Source: HXMU1420-13 sp024742815 (GTDB taxonomy: Bacteria > Bacteroidota > Rhodothermia > Balneolales > Balneolaceae). From it: a DNA stretch of 64,000 nucleotides. Both the position numbers and the translations under genes were made by a program. The stretch lies in NCBI GenBank assembly GCA_024742815.1, contig JANSXX010000015.1, positions 18,365 to 82,364 on the forward strand, read 5' to 3'. Numbering within the stretch: position 1 is the first letter of the stretch; each line of letters begins with the position of its first letter. The notes below the pieces were generated by a model. The model had not been told where the DNA came from. It worked only from the letters and a program-made list of their open reading frames with translations, and searched no databases. Positions 16,942-26,825 of this stretch are shown here, in pieces.

Positions 16942-19900
16942 ATGATGATCAGGCAGTTATTGAAAAAATGTTGGGCTACCATTTTATTGATTTTCATCAT
17001 CGGTGGACAAACTTCAGCCCAGCTCGTGATTAATGAGATTAGCGCGAGCAATTCGAATGTGATTTTTGATGAAGACGGTGACTCTCCCGATTGGATAGAA
17101 ATTCAAAATATCTCTGAAACCGCTGTTCAACTTAGCAATTTTTCTATCAGCGACGACCCTGAAGAACTAGATAAATTTGCTCTGCCCGAATATTTGCTTC
17201 AACCCGGCGAGTTTTTACTCTTATTTGCTTCCGATAAAAATCGAACCGGTGGTGTGGTTTATTGGGAAACCATGATCAGAGAAAATGACGAAACTAAATA
17301 CCTTGTACCTCAATCGGCGGTAAGTACTCAATGGACACTTCCCAACTTCATAGACAACTCCTGGCAAAGCGGCACATTTGGGATTGGTTACGGAGATGAA
17401 GATGATGTAACACAAATTTCGGCCGGAAGTATGTCGGTGTTTACCCGAACAATGTTTACGTTTGATGACACTTCGAGCATTAATGATCTGAAGTTCCATA
17501 TCGATTACGATGACGCGTACATAGCGTTTCTAAATGGAGAAGAGATAAGCAGAGCCAACATCACCGGAGCAAATCCAATCCCTTTTGATCAAGGAGCGGA
17601 TAATTTTACCGAGCCTCGCCTTGTTTTCGGTGATGAATTGCCCACCATCAATCTCAAGAACAAACGTGAGCTCCTTTTAGAAGGTGAAAACGTACTTGCG
17701 ATCCAAGTTCATAATTTTAATCAAAGCAGTTCCGATTTAACACTCATACCTTTTCTAAGTGTAGGCTACAATCAGCAACCGCAAAACGCACGAGGAGCCG
17801 CAGATCCAACCGGTTTACAGGATATTCAAATCGATTTTCCTCACACGAATTTTAAACTCAGCGCACAAGGCGAAACGGTTATTTTGAGTAATTCAGATGG
17901 AACCATCATCGACGAAATCACCTACCCCAAATTGTTTGCGGATGAGTCTTTTGGCCGCTCTTTGGATGGTTCACAATTATTCATTTTTACCGAACCAACT
18001 CCCGGTTCTGCCAATGAATCGGAGGGATATGTCAGCCGTTCTGATACACCTGAACTAAACGTTACAGGTGGTTTTTATGAGCAGCCTGTTCAGTTGGATA
18101 TAGTAAGTTCTGATAACGCTTCACAAACGTACTACACCTTAGATGGAAGTGTGCCTACGGAATCATCTCCTCATTTTGGTGATGGAGCAGTAGAAATTAG
18201 CTCAACAACTACGGTAAAAGTCAGAACTATCGAATCCGGAAAAGTGCCCGGCGATGTAGTGGTAGAAAGTTTTTTCATAAATGAATCACACAATTTACCG
18301 GTTGTCACGGTGTCTACTCATCCCGATAATTTATGGAGCGATGAGAGTGGTATTTATGTGGTAGGAACAAATGGAATTCCTGCCTGGGGAATGTACGATA
18401 ATGGTGGAGCTAATTGGAATCAAGATTGGGAAATACCTATTCACATAGAGCTATTCGAAACGGACGGAAGTAAAGCATTTGGCGTTGGTGCTGGCGCAAA
18501 AATCGGCGGAGCATGGAGTAGAAATAATCCGGCCAAATCACTTAAAATCTATTTTAGAAGTGAATATGGTGCAAATGCCCTTGAGTATAAAATGTTTGAA
18601 AATAAAGAGATTGATAGCTTTCAAAGCATCGTACTTAGAAACTCCGGCAATGATTTTACCTCTCAGGGTCATTCGATGTTTAGAGACGGATTGATGACCT
18701 CACTTGTTCAGAATACACAAAATGATATTCAAGCTTTTCGCCCAGCGGTACTTTACCTGAATGGTGAATATTGGGGGATTCATAATATCCGGGAAAAGAT
18801 CAATGAGCACTTCATAGAATCAAATAGCACTGCAAATGCCGATAATATTGATTTATTGCAAGGTGGTGGCGAAAGAGATTTCCCGAATAGCTTTGGCGCA
18901 ACGCATGGAAGCGTAGAGGATTATGATAAGATGATATCATTTGTTGTTTCATCAGATTTAAATGATCCGGAGCTTTTTATGCAAGTTGAAGAACTGATAG
19001 ACATGGATAACTACATCGATTATATGGTTGCCCAGACTTATTATGCCAATACCGACTGGCCCGGAAACAATGTGAAAATTTGGCGAAGCCGTGAGGAAGG
19101 AGGCAAGTGGCGCTGGATTCTTTACGATACCGATTTTGGATTTAATCTTTCATACGGCGGGCAGGCTTGGCATAACACCATCGACTTTGCCCTTGAACCC
19201 AACGGACCCGGCTGGCCTAATCCACCTTGGTCTACCGTGCTTTTTCGAGAATTGGTTGAAAGCGAGAAGTTCAGGGAAATGTTTGTTAATCGTCTTGCCG
19301 ATATGTTGAACTCGAACTTCAAACCCACTTATGTTGAGCAGGTGATTGATTCATTGGCGGGGTTAATCGCTACCGAAATTCCGCGACATATGGCCAATCA
19401 AACCCGAAGTGGAAATTGGGGAGGAACGGTTTCAGGATGGAACGATCAAATCCGAATTTTGAAAGAATTTGCCAATCAACGTCCGGATTATGTGGAAGGA
19501 TTTATGAGACAACCTCGAAGTAGTGGAGGCAAATTTGGAGTGGGTGCGTTAACTCCACTCACCGTCTCGGTTTCCGATTTAGATCATGGATATGTTCAGG
19601 TGAATCGATTAAAAATTGACCGAAAAAACTGGACAGGCAACTATTTCGCAGGTACAAAAATACCAGTAACTGCGGTAGCTCGTCCGGGTTACCGTTTTAT
19701 AGGTTGGACAGGAGATATTCAATCCCAATCAAACACCATCGAAGTAGGTGCAGGTGTAGAATTAGAAGCTAATTTTGAGGTCTCGGAAGCTGGGCAAGAA
19801 CTGGTCATCAATGAAATAATGTATCACAGCGATGAAGCCGATGATTCAGAGGACTGGATCGAGATTTATAATCCCGGAGATAATATGATTGATGTAAGTG

Positions 19901-20568
19901 GATTTGTAGTAAAAGATGACGATGATACTCATTCATTTTCCATTCCTGAAGGCACTCAATTACAACCCAATGGATATTTAGTAATTACGAAAGAACTATC
20001 GAAATTTGAAGTCGTCTATCCTTCTATTAAAAATGTAATCGGAGATTTGGGATTCGGACTTTCAGGAAACAGCGATCAGGTTCGTTTGTATAATGCAGAC
20101 GGCTTATTACTGGATTCACTGACTTATGATGATGAAGCACCATGGCCGGTTACTGCGGATGGCGAAGGATTCAGTTTAGAGCTTATCAGCTATGAAAGCG
20201 ATAACAGTTTAGCCGAAAGTTGGAGGGCATCAACATACCAACAAGGAAGTCCTGGAATGGAAAATGGATTACAAGTTTCCACTGAATCTCGAAACGATAT
20301 TCCTCAGCAAGTAACCTTATTTCAGAATTACCCGAATCCATTTAATCCTTCAACTAACATCACTTTCGAGCTTCCTTCGCTGCAAGAGGTTTCTTTAGAA
20401 GTGTTTAGCATATCAGGACAAAAAGTGGCCACACTTGCACATTCAATGTACTCAGCCGGCACTTATTCCATAACATGGAATGCATCGAATAATGCTAGTG
20501 GAGTTTATTTTTATGTGCTTAACGTGGGCGAGCAATCCTTTTCGAAAAAAATGACTCTTATCAAGTAA
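16942..20568 (+). CDS. Large secreted CotH-like protein with two lamin-tail domains
   Basis: 1208 aa from the ATG at 16942; GTG 16936 is two codons upstream. The signal peptide ends GGQTSAQ. Domains in order: lamin-tail 1 (LVINEISASNSN), a beta region with DFHIDYDDA-like strands (actual FHIDYDDAYIAFLNG), a chitobiase-type C-terminal beta domain (TYYTLDGSVP), the CotH domain (about 450-830; IGGAWSRNNPAKSLKIYFRS, WRWILYDTDFGFN), an InlB-type repeat (YRFIGWTGD), lamin-tail 2 (LVINEIMYHS) and a sorting domain (NYPNPFNPSTN, ending KKMTLIK). Terminal sorting implies type IX-like secretion. Followed 62 bases later by a secreted endonuclease. Biochemical role unproven. Confidence 0.85.
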   Translation: MMIRQLLKKCWATILLIFIIGGQTSAQLVINEISASNSNVIFDEDGDSPDWIEIQNISETAVQLSNFSISDDPEELDKFALPEYLLQPGEFLLLFASDKNRTGGVVYWETMIRENDETKYLVPQSAVSTQWTLPNFIDNSWQSGTFGIGYGDEDDVTQISAGSMSVFTRTMFTFDDTSSINDLKFHIDYDDAYIAFLNGEEISRANITGANPIPFDQGADNFTEPRLVFGDELPTINLKNKRELLLEGENVLAIQVHNFNQSSSDLTLIPFLSVGYNQQPQNARGAADPTGLQDIQIDFPHTNFKLSAQGETVILSNSDGTIIDEITYPKLFADESFGRSLDGSQLFIFTEPTPGSANESEGYVSRSDTPELNVTGGFYEQPVQLDIVSSDNASQTYYTLDGSVPTESSPHFGDGAVEISSTTTVKVRTIESGKVPGDVVVESFFINESHNLPVVTVSTHPDNLWSDESGIYVVGTNGIPAWGMYDNGGANWNQDWEIPIHIELFETDGSKAFGVGAGAKIGGAWSRNNPAKSLKIYFRSEYGANALEYKMFENKEIDSFQSIVLRNSGNDFTSQGHSMFRDGLMTSLVQNTQNDIQAFRPAVLYLNGEYWGIHNIREKINEHFIESNSTANADNIDLLQGGGERDFPNSFGATHGSVEDYDKMISFVVSSDLNDPELFMQVEELIDMDNYIDYMVAQTYYANTDWPGNNVKIWRSREEGGKWRWILYDTDFGFNLSYGGQAWHNTIDFALEPNGPGWPNPPWSTVLFRELVESEKFREMFVNRLADMLNSNFKPTYVEQVIDSLAGLIATEIPRHMANQTRSGNWGGTVSGWNDQIRILKEFANQRPDYVEGFMRQPRSSGGKFGVGALTPLTVSVSDLDHGYVQVNRLKIDRKNWTGNYFAGTKIPVTAVARPGYRFIGWTGDIQSQSNTIEVGAGVELEANFEVSEAGQELVINEIMYHSDEADDSEDWIEIYNPGDNMIDVSGFVVKDDDDTHSFSIPEGTQLQPNGYLVITKELSKFEVVYPSIKNVIGDLGFGLSGNSDQVRLYNADGLLLDSLTYDDEAPWPVTADGEGFSLELISYESDNSLAESWRASTYQQGSPGMENGLQVSTESRNDIPQQVTLFQNYPNPFNPSTNITFELPSLQEVSLEVFSISGQKVATLAHSMYSAGTYSITWNASNNASGVYFYVLNVGEQSFSKKMTLIK

Positions 20569-20630
20569 TACTCTTAAAGTGTCAGTATTTTAAAAGGCTG
20601 TCACAAAAAAGTTATAAGAGTTTTATCTAG

Positions 20631-22565
20631 ATGTTTAAAAAATCGATTCTGTACTTCAACACCCTTTTAATTGCCATATTTCTAGGGGTTTTCTCACCAA
20701 CCTTTGCTCAAAATGACCTGATAGAGCCATCACTTACAGGCACAGAATTGATTGATTATCTACAGGATAATTTCACACCAACAAGCCCCAAAAGTTATAA
20801 CAGTGCCCGAGATGCCATGTATGGCTCCATCGACAATAAAAACGGACAAATAATTGGCGTGTACACCGGTTTCACGATCACCGCAAATACTCGGGGCGAT
20901 GCGTTCAATAAAGGGATTAATACCGAGCACACGTGGCCACAAGGCTTATTTGATAAAGATGAACCTATGCGAGGCGATATTCATCATCTCTATCCTACCA
21001 GAATTGAAGCTAACTCTGCACGCAGTAATTATCCTTTCGATGAAATTCCGGATAATCTCACCGATAAATGGTTTTATTTAGATGGTGATCAATCATCTAT
21101 ACCCTCATCAAACATTGATTTATACAGTGAATTGGATAACGGAAGTCGCTTCGAACCTCGGGAAGATCACAAAGGAAATGTGGCGCGAGCTATTTTCTAT
21201 TTCTGGACCATTTACCAAGACCGAAGTAATGTAGCAGATGATGCCTCTTTCTTTAATGGCATGAAGGATGTGCTGCTAACCTGGCACGATTTAGATCCCG
21301 TTGATAACGCAGAAGTTACTCGAAGTAACGCTGTGGAAGGCGTGCAAGGGAATAAAAACCCATTTATCCACGACACTACTTTAGTACGACGTGCATATTT
21401 CGGTGGAGGAACTGTTGAGCCTGATCCGGTGCCAAATCCCGTTACTGGTACAATAATCGATATCGAAAACAGTAGTTTTGTTCTTAATTATAATGACGAA
21501 GGTGCAAACCGAAGCACGATGTTTAGTTATAATGCCGGAACTCAAATTCAGGATACTGCGGGTAGTGCAATAACCCTTACTGATTACTCACGCATCGAAG
21601 AAGCAGAAGTTCGGTGGACTCAGGGAAATAGTGATGATGAATACATCGCCGATGAAATTCTGGTAATTATGATCGAAGAAGAAGGTGATACCGTAATTAC
21701 AGGACCTACTGCTCGACCACAATCATTGATTCTTACCGGAATTTTCGATGCTACTTTATCGGGTGGAACTCCAAAAGGAGTAGAACTTTTTGCATTAACA
21801 GACATCCCCGATTTAGGAATGTTTGGGATAGGTTCGGCAAGTAATGGTGGCGGCACTGATGGTGTTGAATTTACCTTAAGCGGATCTGTAGCCAAAAATG
21901 AATTCATTTATGTAGCCACAGAAAGTTCGAATTTTAATGCCTGGTTTGGTTTCGATCCCGACTTCAACGACACTTTTGGAGTAGCCGTAAACGGAGATGA
22001 TGCTGTTGAGCTATTTTTTGATTCAACCAAAGCATTTACAGGCAGTGAAATTGTAATTGACACTTTTGGAGAAATTGATGTAGACGGAACGGGTACCAGC
22101 TGGGAGTATACCGATGGCTGGGCATATCGCAAAAGTTTTACAGAGGCAGATAGTTCAATTTTTAATAGCAATAACTGGACCTTTTCGGGGCCTGATGCTT
22201 TAGAAAACGAAAGCTCAAACAGCACAGCCACCAATCCGGTGCCCATTAGAACATTTGAACCAAAAATGGTGACTTCAAACGAGAATTTGGTTCAAAAACC
22301 ATCGTCTATTCGTTTACTGCAGAATTATCCCAATCCGTTTAATCCTCAAACCATCATACCTTTTGAAGTAAATAAGCCGACGCATGTACGTTTGGAAATA
22401 TATAATGTATTAGGTAAGCGAGTTGCAATGCTTATCAACCAGCCATTTTCTGAGGGTGCTTATTCGCATACTTTCGATGCAAGCATTTTACCGGGTGGTG
22501 TATATTATTACCGATTGACGGCGGGTGAGTTCTCAGAAACTAAAGCGATGATTTTAATTAAATAA
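20631..22565 (+). CDS. Secreted endonuclease I family protein with sorting domain
   Basis: 644 aa with a signal peptide (ending PTFAQ, about residue 27). Residues about 40-265 are an endonuclease I (EndA/NucM/Vvn) domain with the catalytic NTEHTWPQ (H100) and the metal-site DIHHLYPTRIEANSARSNYPF region (N128). A linker and a lamin-tail-like region (GTPKGVELFALTDIPDLG) follow, and the C-terminus has NYPNPFNPQT and ends KAMILIK. Such nucleases degrade extracellular DNA for phosphate or nucleoside scavenging. Same strand as the CotH gene 62 bases upstream, so possibly co-expressed. Confidence 0.9.
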   Translation: MFKKSILYFNTLLIAIFLGVFSPTFAQNDLIEPSLTGTELIDYLQDNFTPTSPKSYNSARDAMYGSIDNKNGQIIGVYTGFTITANTRGDAFNKGINTEHTWPQGLFDKDEPMRGDIHHLYPTRIEANSARSNYPFDEIPDNLTDKWFYLDGDQSSIPSSNIDLYSELDNGSRFEPREDHKGNVARAIFYFWTIYQDRSNVADDASFFNGMKDVLLTWHDLDPVDNAEVTRSNAVEGVQGNKNPFIHDTTLVRRAYFGGGTVEPDPVPNPVTGTIIDIENSSFVLNYNDEGANRSTMFSYNAGTQIQDTAGSAITLTDYSRIEEAEVRWTQGNSDDEYIADEILVIMIEEEGDTVITGPTARPQSLILTGIFDATLSGGTPKGVELFALTDIPDLGMFGIGSASNGGGTDGVEFTLSGSVAKNEFIYVATESSNFNAWFGFDPDFNDTFGVAVNGDDAVELFFDSTKAFTGSEIVIDTFGEIDVDGTGTSWEYTDGWAYRKSFTEADSSIFNSNNWTFSGPDALENESSNSTATNPVPIRTFEPKMVTSNENLVQKPSSIRLLQNYPNPFNPQTIIPFEVNKPTHVRLEIYNVLGKRVAMLINQPFSEGAYSHTFDASILPGGVYYYRLTAGEFSETKAMILIK

Positions 22566-22639
22566 ATTTCTTAACCCATTTTATAAATTCTGCTAATTAT
22601 TGTAAGTTCTCGAAAATAGTTAGCAAATAGGGTTCAGGA

Positions 22640-23113
22640 ATGCAAGGTATAGAAAGAGGTGTAGGTCTACGGACTAAGCCGCAAGTTAAAAAGGGTACTT
22701 GGGAAGTTATTATCACTGATCCAAGTCTCAATAAATTTACGTTTGGTCCGTCACTAATTAGCAGATATGTTATGACGGATGTCATATCACCGCACGGGCA
22801 AAAATCCATTTTATACAACACCATACCGGCATCCACTAACGAAGAATTAGTAATTAAACTGAACTTCGAAAGTGTGGATGATTGCAATATTTCTGATATC
22901 AAAATCCGTTCATCCAGATCCTTATTTCAAAAGTGGAAAGTAGCACTCATCGACAATAGAACCGGTGAAAAGATTCCACTTACTGCTGATGAAGACATTG
23001 CCATAGAGCCACCCATACAATACAATAAGCTTTTTGCAATGGGCTTTATATCAGAGAATCAAAAAAAGGGTGATCACTTTTTTGAACTTCGGTTAAAGCA
23101 AAAAAACAACTAA
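22640..23113 (+). CDS. Hypothetical protein, paralogue of the 25084 gene
   Basis: 157 aa, no signal peptide, family not recognised. It shares a clear pattern with the 25084-25536 product: W-E-[VI]-x-[IV]-[TS]-D near residue 17, then a SRYVMTDVISP / GQYLLVSLTSP segment, an IP...L-[VI]-I-x-[LI] strand, then RSLFQKWKVALIDNRTG matching RSLLENWQLTLVERQSG, and a C-terminal L-x-L-K strand. The KWKVALIDNRTGE segment resembles beta-sandwich modules that precede sorting domains in secreted proteins of this phylum, but here it is free-standing. The stop overlaps the convergent regulator gene by four bases. Confidence 0.65.
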   Translation: MQGIERGVGLRTKPQVKKGTWEVIITDPSLNKFTFGPSLISRYVMTDVISPHGQKSILYNTIPASTNEELVIKLNFESVDDCNISDIKIRSSRSLFQKWKVALIDNRTGEKIPLTADEDIAIEPPIQYNKLFAMGFISENQKKGDHFFELRLKQKNN

Positions 23114-24792
23114 ACCTGATTTAAGAAAACGCCTAAGTTCTCACTTTTAGGTAGGTCTAGTTTTTTTCTAAGTCGATATCGGCTTTGATCCACACTTTTT
23201 GGGCTGATATTCAGAATCCCTGAAATCTCTTTCGAGCTTAAATTTAACCGCAACAGCGCGGCTAACCTCCGGTCCTGATTGGTCAGGTTTGGGTATTGTT
23301 GCTCCAAAGATTTGAAAAAGCCATCGCACGCCTGCTCTACCTGAATTTCAAATTCCTCACGGTCTTTATTGATCATCAAGTTTTGATAGATTTTTGATCC
23401 TAGCTTATTGATTTGCTTCAATACGCCTGAATTTTTTATTTCAGTTCGAATCTCATTCATCTCTGATTTCACCTCTTCAAGAAAATCGTTTTTCTCTACA
23501 ATATGCAGGGCGTAATTAGTTAGTTCTTTTTGAAGATTTTCTTCCCGAAGGCGAGCGTTGGCTAACTCTTCTTCTGCAATTCGCTTTTTCGAGTCTGCTA
23601 TTATCCGATCTTTTTCCAGCAGTTCAATCTCTTTTCTCTTTTTGTTGATAAAGAATAGAGCAGTAATCAATACCACCAGCAACACAGAGCCTAAACCCGA
23701 AGAAATGGAAATTAATCGGGCTGACTGTAATTCTTGCTCTTTCTCTAATAGCTCAATTTCGCGTTGTTGTTCAACGGTTTCATATTCTGCGCGAAGTTCT
23801 GCCAATTTATTTGCGGATTGCTGGTTAATCAAGCTGTCATTAAACACTTTGTGTTGCACGTAATGCTCATAAGCATTTTTGTAGTCGCCTAAATCTTCAT
23901 AAATCCTGGATAAATTCAGATAGGAATCTTTCTGCTCGTAGGGTATTTCCAGTTCGTTGGCAATTTCAAGGCTTCGTTGGTAGTAATTTAAAGCCGACTG
24001 ATAATCTTTATTTTGATAGGATACCGAGCCAAGAATTCGAACAGCATAGGATTCCATAATCAGGGCATTTTGTTCTTTTGCTGTATTTAGCGCCAAAGTT
24101 GCGAAATAAACGGTGCGGTCTCTACGCTGCAAACGATCATACAAAAGAGCTAAATTAACCTGTGTAGAAGCCATGCTCATCACACTTTCATTATTAGTAT
24201 GCAGGTCTAATGCTTTAAGGTAGAATTCTTCAGCCAGCTCAAAGTTTTCCAATTCCAGATGAGCACTTGCAATATTATCATACAAAGAGCCCATTCTCAG
24301 TGTATCGTTTAACTCCTCATAAATTGCCGATGCATCCGCATAATACTCCAGAGAAAGCTCCTGCTGAAATTGAATGAAGTAGATATTCCCAATGCCTCGA
24401 ACCACTTCCGCTCGGAAACTTAGATGATCCGGATTGTTTAATGCATCGATGCGAACTAATAAATCATTGAACTGAGCTAATGCAGGAGTGTAATCTCCCG
24501 AACGAATCATTCCGCGCCCGATAAGTAATCCCGACTCAATAATTAATTGATCATCCCCAAGTTGTTCTGCCATTGTATAGGCTTCTTGCGCAATGCTAAT
24601 GAGCGTGTCCGGATTGGTTTGTTGAAATGAACTGCCGATTTCCAGTTTCCATCGTATGATTTGCGCTTCATCAGAACTTTGAGAAATTCGCTGATTCAAC
24701 GAATCGACCAACGTACTTTGAGTTTGCGCTGTAGATATTTGAATACTGCAAAAAACAGCAATAAATAAAATGGATGAACATTTCCTAACCAT
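23110..24792 (-). CDS. TPR sensor/regulator with LuxR-like HTH
   Basis: 560 aa from the ATG at 24792. The frame extends to 24921, but the internal start has a good ribosome site (AGGGGA) and opens directly into a signal sequence (MVRKCSSILFIAVF...STAQ). A periplasmic part of about seven TPRs (residues about 60-340) is followed by a single membrane span (LGSVLLVVLITALFFI), a coiled coil and a cytoplasmic LuxR/GerE-like HTH (LTNQDRRLAALLRLNLSSKEISGILNIS). This TPR-TM-HTH design is common in Bacteroidota one-component regulators. It is flanked on both sides by paralogous small genes, which are likely targets or partners; this is inference from position only. Confidence 0.8.
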   Translation of the reverse strand: MVRKCSSILFIAVFCSIQISTAQTQSTLVDSLNQRISQSSDEAQIIRWKLEIGSSFQQTNPDTLISIAQEAYTMAEQLGDDQLIIESGLLIGRGMIRSGDYTPALAQFNDLLVRIDALNNPDHLSFRAEVVRGIGNIYFIQFQQELSLEYYADASAIYEELNDTLRMGSLYDNIASAHLELENFELAEEFYLKALDLHTNNESVMSMASTQVNLALLYDRLQRRDRTVYFATLALNTAKEQNALIMESYAVRILGSVSYQNKDYQSALNYYQRSLEIANELEIPYEQKDSYLNLSRIYEDLGDYKNAYEHYVQHKVFNDSLINQQSANKLAELRAEYETVEQQREIELLEKEQELQSARLISISSGLGSVLLVVLITALFFINKKRKEIELLEKDRIIADSKKRIAEEELANARLREENLQKELTNYALHIVEKNDFLEEVKSEMNEIRTEIKNSGVLKQINKLGSKIYQNLMINKDREEFEIQVEQACDGFFKSLEQQYPNLTNQDRRLAALLRLNLSSKEISGILNISPKSVDQSRYRLRKKLDLPKSENLGVFLNQV

Positions 24793-25083
24793 AGATTCCC
24801 CTTTTGTATAGATGTGACGCAAGAATCTACATGAAATAAAAGTGAGATAATCTTCAAAATTTCTCGACAAAATCTCTACAACATCATGCAAATGAATAGT
24901 TAAAACGCATATTTGGAGCAAGCTGAAAAGCTGGGTGAGAGCAAAAAGTAGATATAGAGAATACGGAACTCATAATCGAACAAAAATTTTGGAAAATTAT
25001 TGAATGAACAATCTCTACAATCTATCTACACCTGCTTTAAATAAAATCCCTGCTTTTTAGATTGGCAAAAAATGGAGATGAGT

Positions 25084-25536
25084 ATGCAATCAAACGTAGT
25101 TAAGAAAGTCTCTGCAAAAAATGCAGAACACTTGATCTGGGAAATTGAGGTTTCTGATTTAGGGAACAGTAAACCTTTTCTCGGTTTTTCACTTACCGGG
25201 CAGTATTTATTGGTAAGTCTTACCAGTCCCGATCAACAGAATAAGGTAGACATACAATCGATACCCGAGCAGCAAGATCAGCCTTTAATAATCCCAATAC
25301 GTTTAAATGCGATTGATTTTCCACAAAAAGGTAGGCTACACTTCAAAGGAATTCGCAGTTTATTAGAGAACTGGCAGTTAACATTGGTAGAGCGTCAATC
25401 TGGGTTCTCCTTCACATTAAGAAATGACACCATATTTTCGTTGGCAAAGATTCAAGAAGCTGTGTTTGATTCAAACCACGGGGCTTTCTTTCAAGAAAAA
25501 GTAGTTCTGGAACTACAACTCACACCCAAGAAATAA
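25084..25536 (+). CDS. Hypothetical protein, paralogue of the 22640 gene
   Basis: 150 aa from the ATG at 25084. GGAG at 25074-25077 sits six bases before it, favouring this start over ATG 25072. It is not recognised as a named family. It aligns along its length with the 157-aa product on the other side of the TPR regulator (WEIEVSD, GQYLLVSLTSP, RSLLENWQLTLVERQSG, VVLELQL). No signal peptide or membrane span. A long hairpin follows within ten bases of the stop. The 290-base gap upstream, shared with the divergent regulator, holds no gene and presumably contains both promoters. Confidence 0.65.
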   Translation: MQSNVVKKVSAKNAEHLIWEIEVSDLGNSKPFLGFSLTGQYLLVSLTSPDQQNKVDIQSIPEQQDQPLIIPIRLNAIDFPQKGRLHFKGIRSLLENWQLTLVERQSGFSFTLRNDTIFSLAKIQEAVFDSNHGAFFQEKVVLELQLTPKK

Positions 25537-25544
25537 GATTAAAT

Positions 25545-25617
25545 GCCCGCAAGCAATTACTGTCACACAAAGATTAACGACCCTGCGAATAGAGTAATCG
25601 ACAGTAACCTTGCGGGC
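25545..25617 (+). terminator. Long three-segment hairpin, probable terminator
   Basis: Nested stems 25545-25553/25609-25617 (9 bp), 25557-25564/25600-25607 (8 bp) and 25572-25576/25595-25599 (5 bp) form one extended imperfect hairpin of 73 bases, followed by TTATTTTCT. It is unusually long for a simple terminator. Confidence 0.5.
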
Positions 25618-25659
25618 TTATTTTCTACAAAAGGTGTATGATTTTGCGTACCATTGCGT

Positions 25660-26790
25660 ATGCAAATTAAATCGCTCACACTCCAAAATTTTCGCAATCA
25701 TGAGTCCACAACCGTGGATTGGCTTCCTCATTTGAATGTGATTACCGGACCAAACGGCGCCGGAAAAACCAGTTTGATTGATGCAATTCATTACTTGTGT
25801 ATGTCACGGAGTTTTGTTTCCAATTCCGATCAATATGTGATTTTGCAAGGTGAAAGCTATTTTATGCTGAAAGGTGATTTCTCGGGTGCCATGCGGAGTG
25901 CCTTTGAAGTAGCATGCAGTTATTCGCGTGGTGAGGGAAAGAAGATTTTTGTAAATGACGGCCCCTTAGATCGGCTAAGTGATTTGATTGGGATGGTGCC
26001 GGTGGTAGTGCTAAGTCCGGACGATAAACGCCTAACCCGAGAAGGACCCATTGAGCGAAGAAGCTTTCTGGATTCATTTATCAGTCAGATTTCGAATCAA
26101 TATTTGCGCGACTTGCTCGATTATCGGCGCATCAGAAGGCAGCGGAACAGTTTGTTGCAGCAATACGCCACAGCACCACAGATGCTGGTAATGTATTTGG
26201 AGCCATGGAATAAACAATTGGTAGAAACCGGCGCCGCAATTGTTGACGCTCGCTACAAAGTTCTGGAAAAGTTTAAACGATATTTAGCCGAAGATTACGC
26301 GATGATTTCGGGGATGAATCTTACCACAAATCTGGAGTACAAAACCTTTTGCAATGCTTCGGAAGGGTTGGAGGCGATTAAAAAACAGTATTACGAAAAA
26401 CTAGCAGAAGCCGCTGATAAAGAAATTGAGCGCGAACAAACGTTGATTGGTCCACATCGGGATGAAATAGTGTTTTATTTGGGGGATCGAGAACTGAGGC
26501 AATACGGCTCACAAGGTCAGCATCGGTTATTTGCGCTATCGTTAAAGTTGGCCCAACTCCATTATTATTCCGACGAGCTGGACGACTTACCCATTTTTAT
26601 GCTGGATGATGTTTTTGGGGATTTGGATCCACAAAAAACCCGTATTTTATTAGAAGCACTCAAAAATCATCCCGGACAGATTTTCATTACATCCGCCAAT
26701 CCTGTTCCTTTCGAAGATGTAATTGAGTTCGATGGAGAACGAAATCAGCTTTTACGAATCGAACAGGCAGAAATAGTTGGGATAGAGTAA
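25660..26790 (+). CDS. recF: DNA replication and repair protein RecF
   Basis: 376 aa from the ATG at 25660 (MQIKSLTLQNFRNH, the canonical RecF start); a TTG two codons earlier is less likely. It is an ABC-type ATPase that loads RecA at gaps with RecO and RecR. Walker A is GPNGAGKT (30-37), the signature is GSQGQHRLFALSLKLAQ and Walker B is IFMLDDVFGDLD. It lies with a DUF721 gene 36 bases downstream, the usual recF neighbour, although dnaA and dnaN are elsewhere. Confidence 0.97.
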   Translation: MQIKSLTLQNFRNHESTTVDWLPHLNVITGPNGAGKTSLIDAIHYLCMSRSFVSNSDQYVILQGESYFMLKGDFSGAMRSAFEVACSYSRGEGKKIFVNDGPLDRLSDLIGMVPVVVLSPDDKRLTREGPIERRSFLDSFISQISNQYLRDLLDYRRIRRQRNSLLQQYATAPQMLVMYLEPWNKQLVETGAAIVDARYKVLEKFKRYLAEDYAMISGMNLTTNLEYKTFCNASEGLEAIKKQYYEKLAEAADKEIEREQTLIGPHRDEIVFYLGDRELRQYGSQGQHRLFALSLKLAQLHYYSDELDDLPIFMLDDVFGDLDPQKTRILLEALKNHPGQIFITSANPVPFEDVIEFDGERNQLLRIEQAEIVGIE

Positions 26791-26825
26791 ATTGAGCATG
26801 ATTTTTACATCAAAAAAGAACCCAA

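Noticed and set aside
24793..24921. N-terminal extension of the TPR regulator
   Set aside because: The start at 24792 has a better ribosome site and begins a signal peptide; the extension would bury it.
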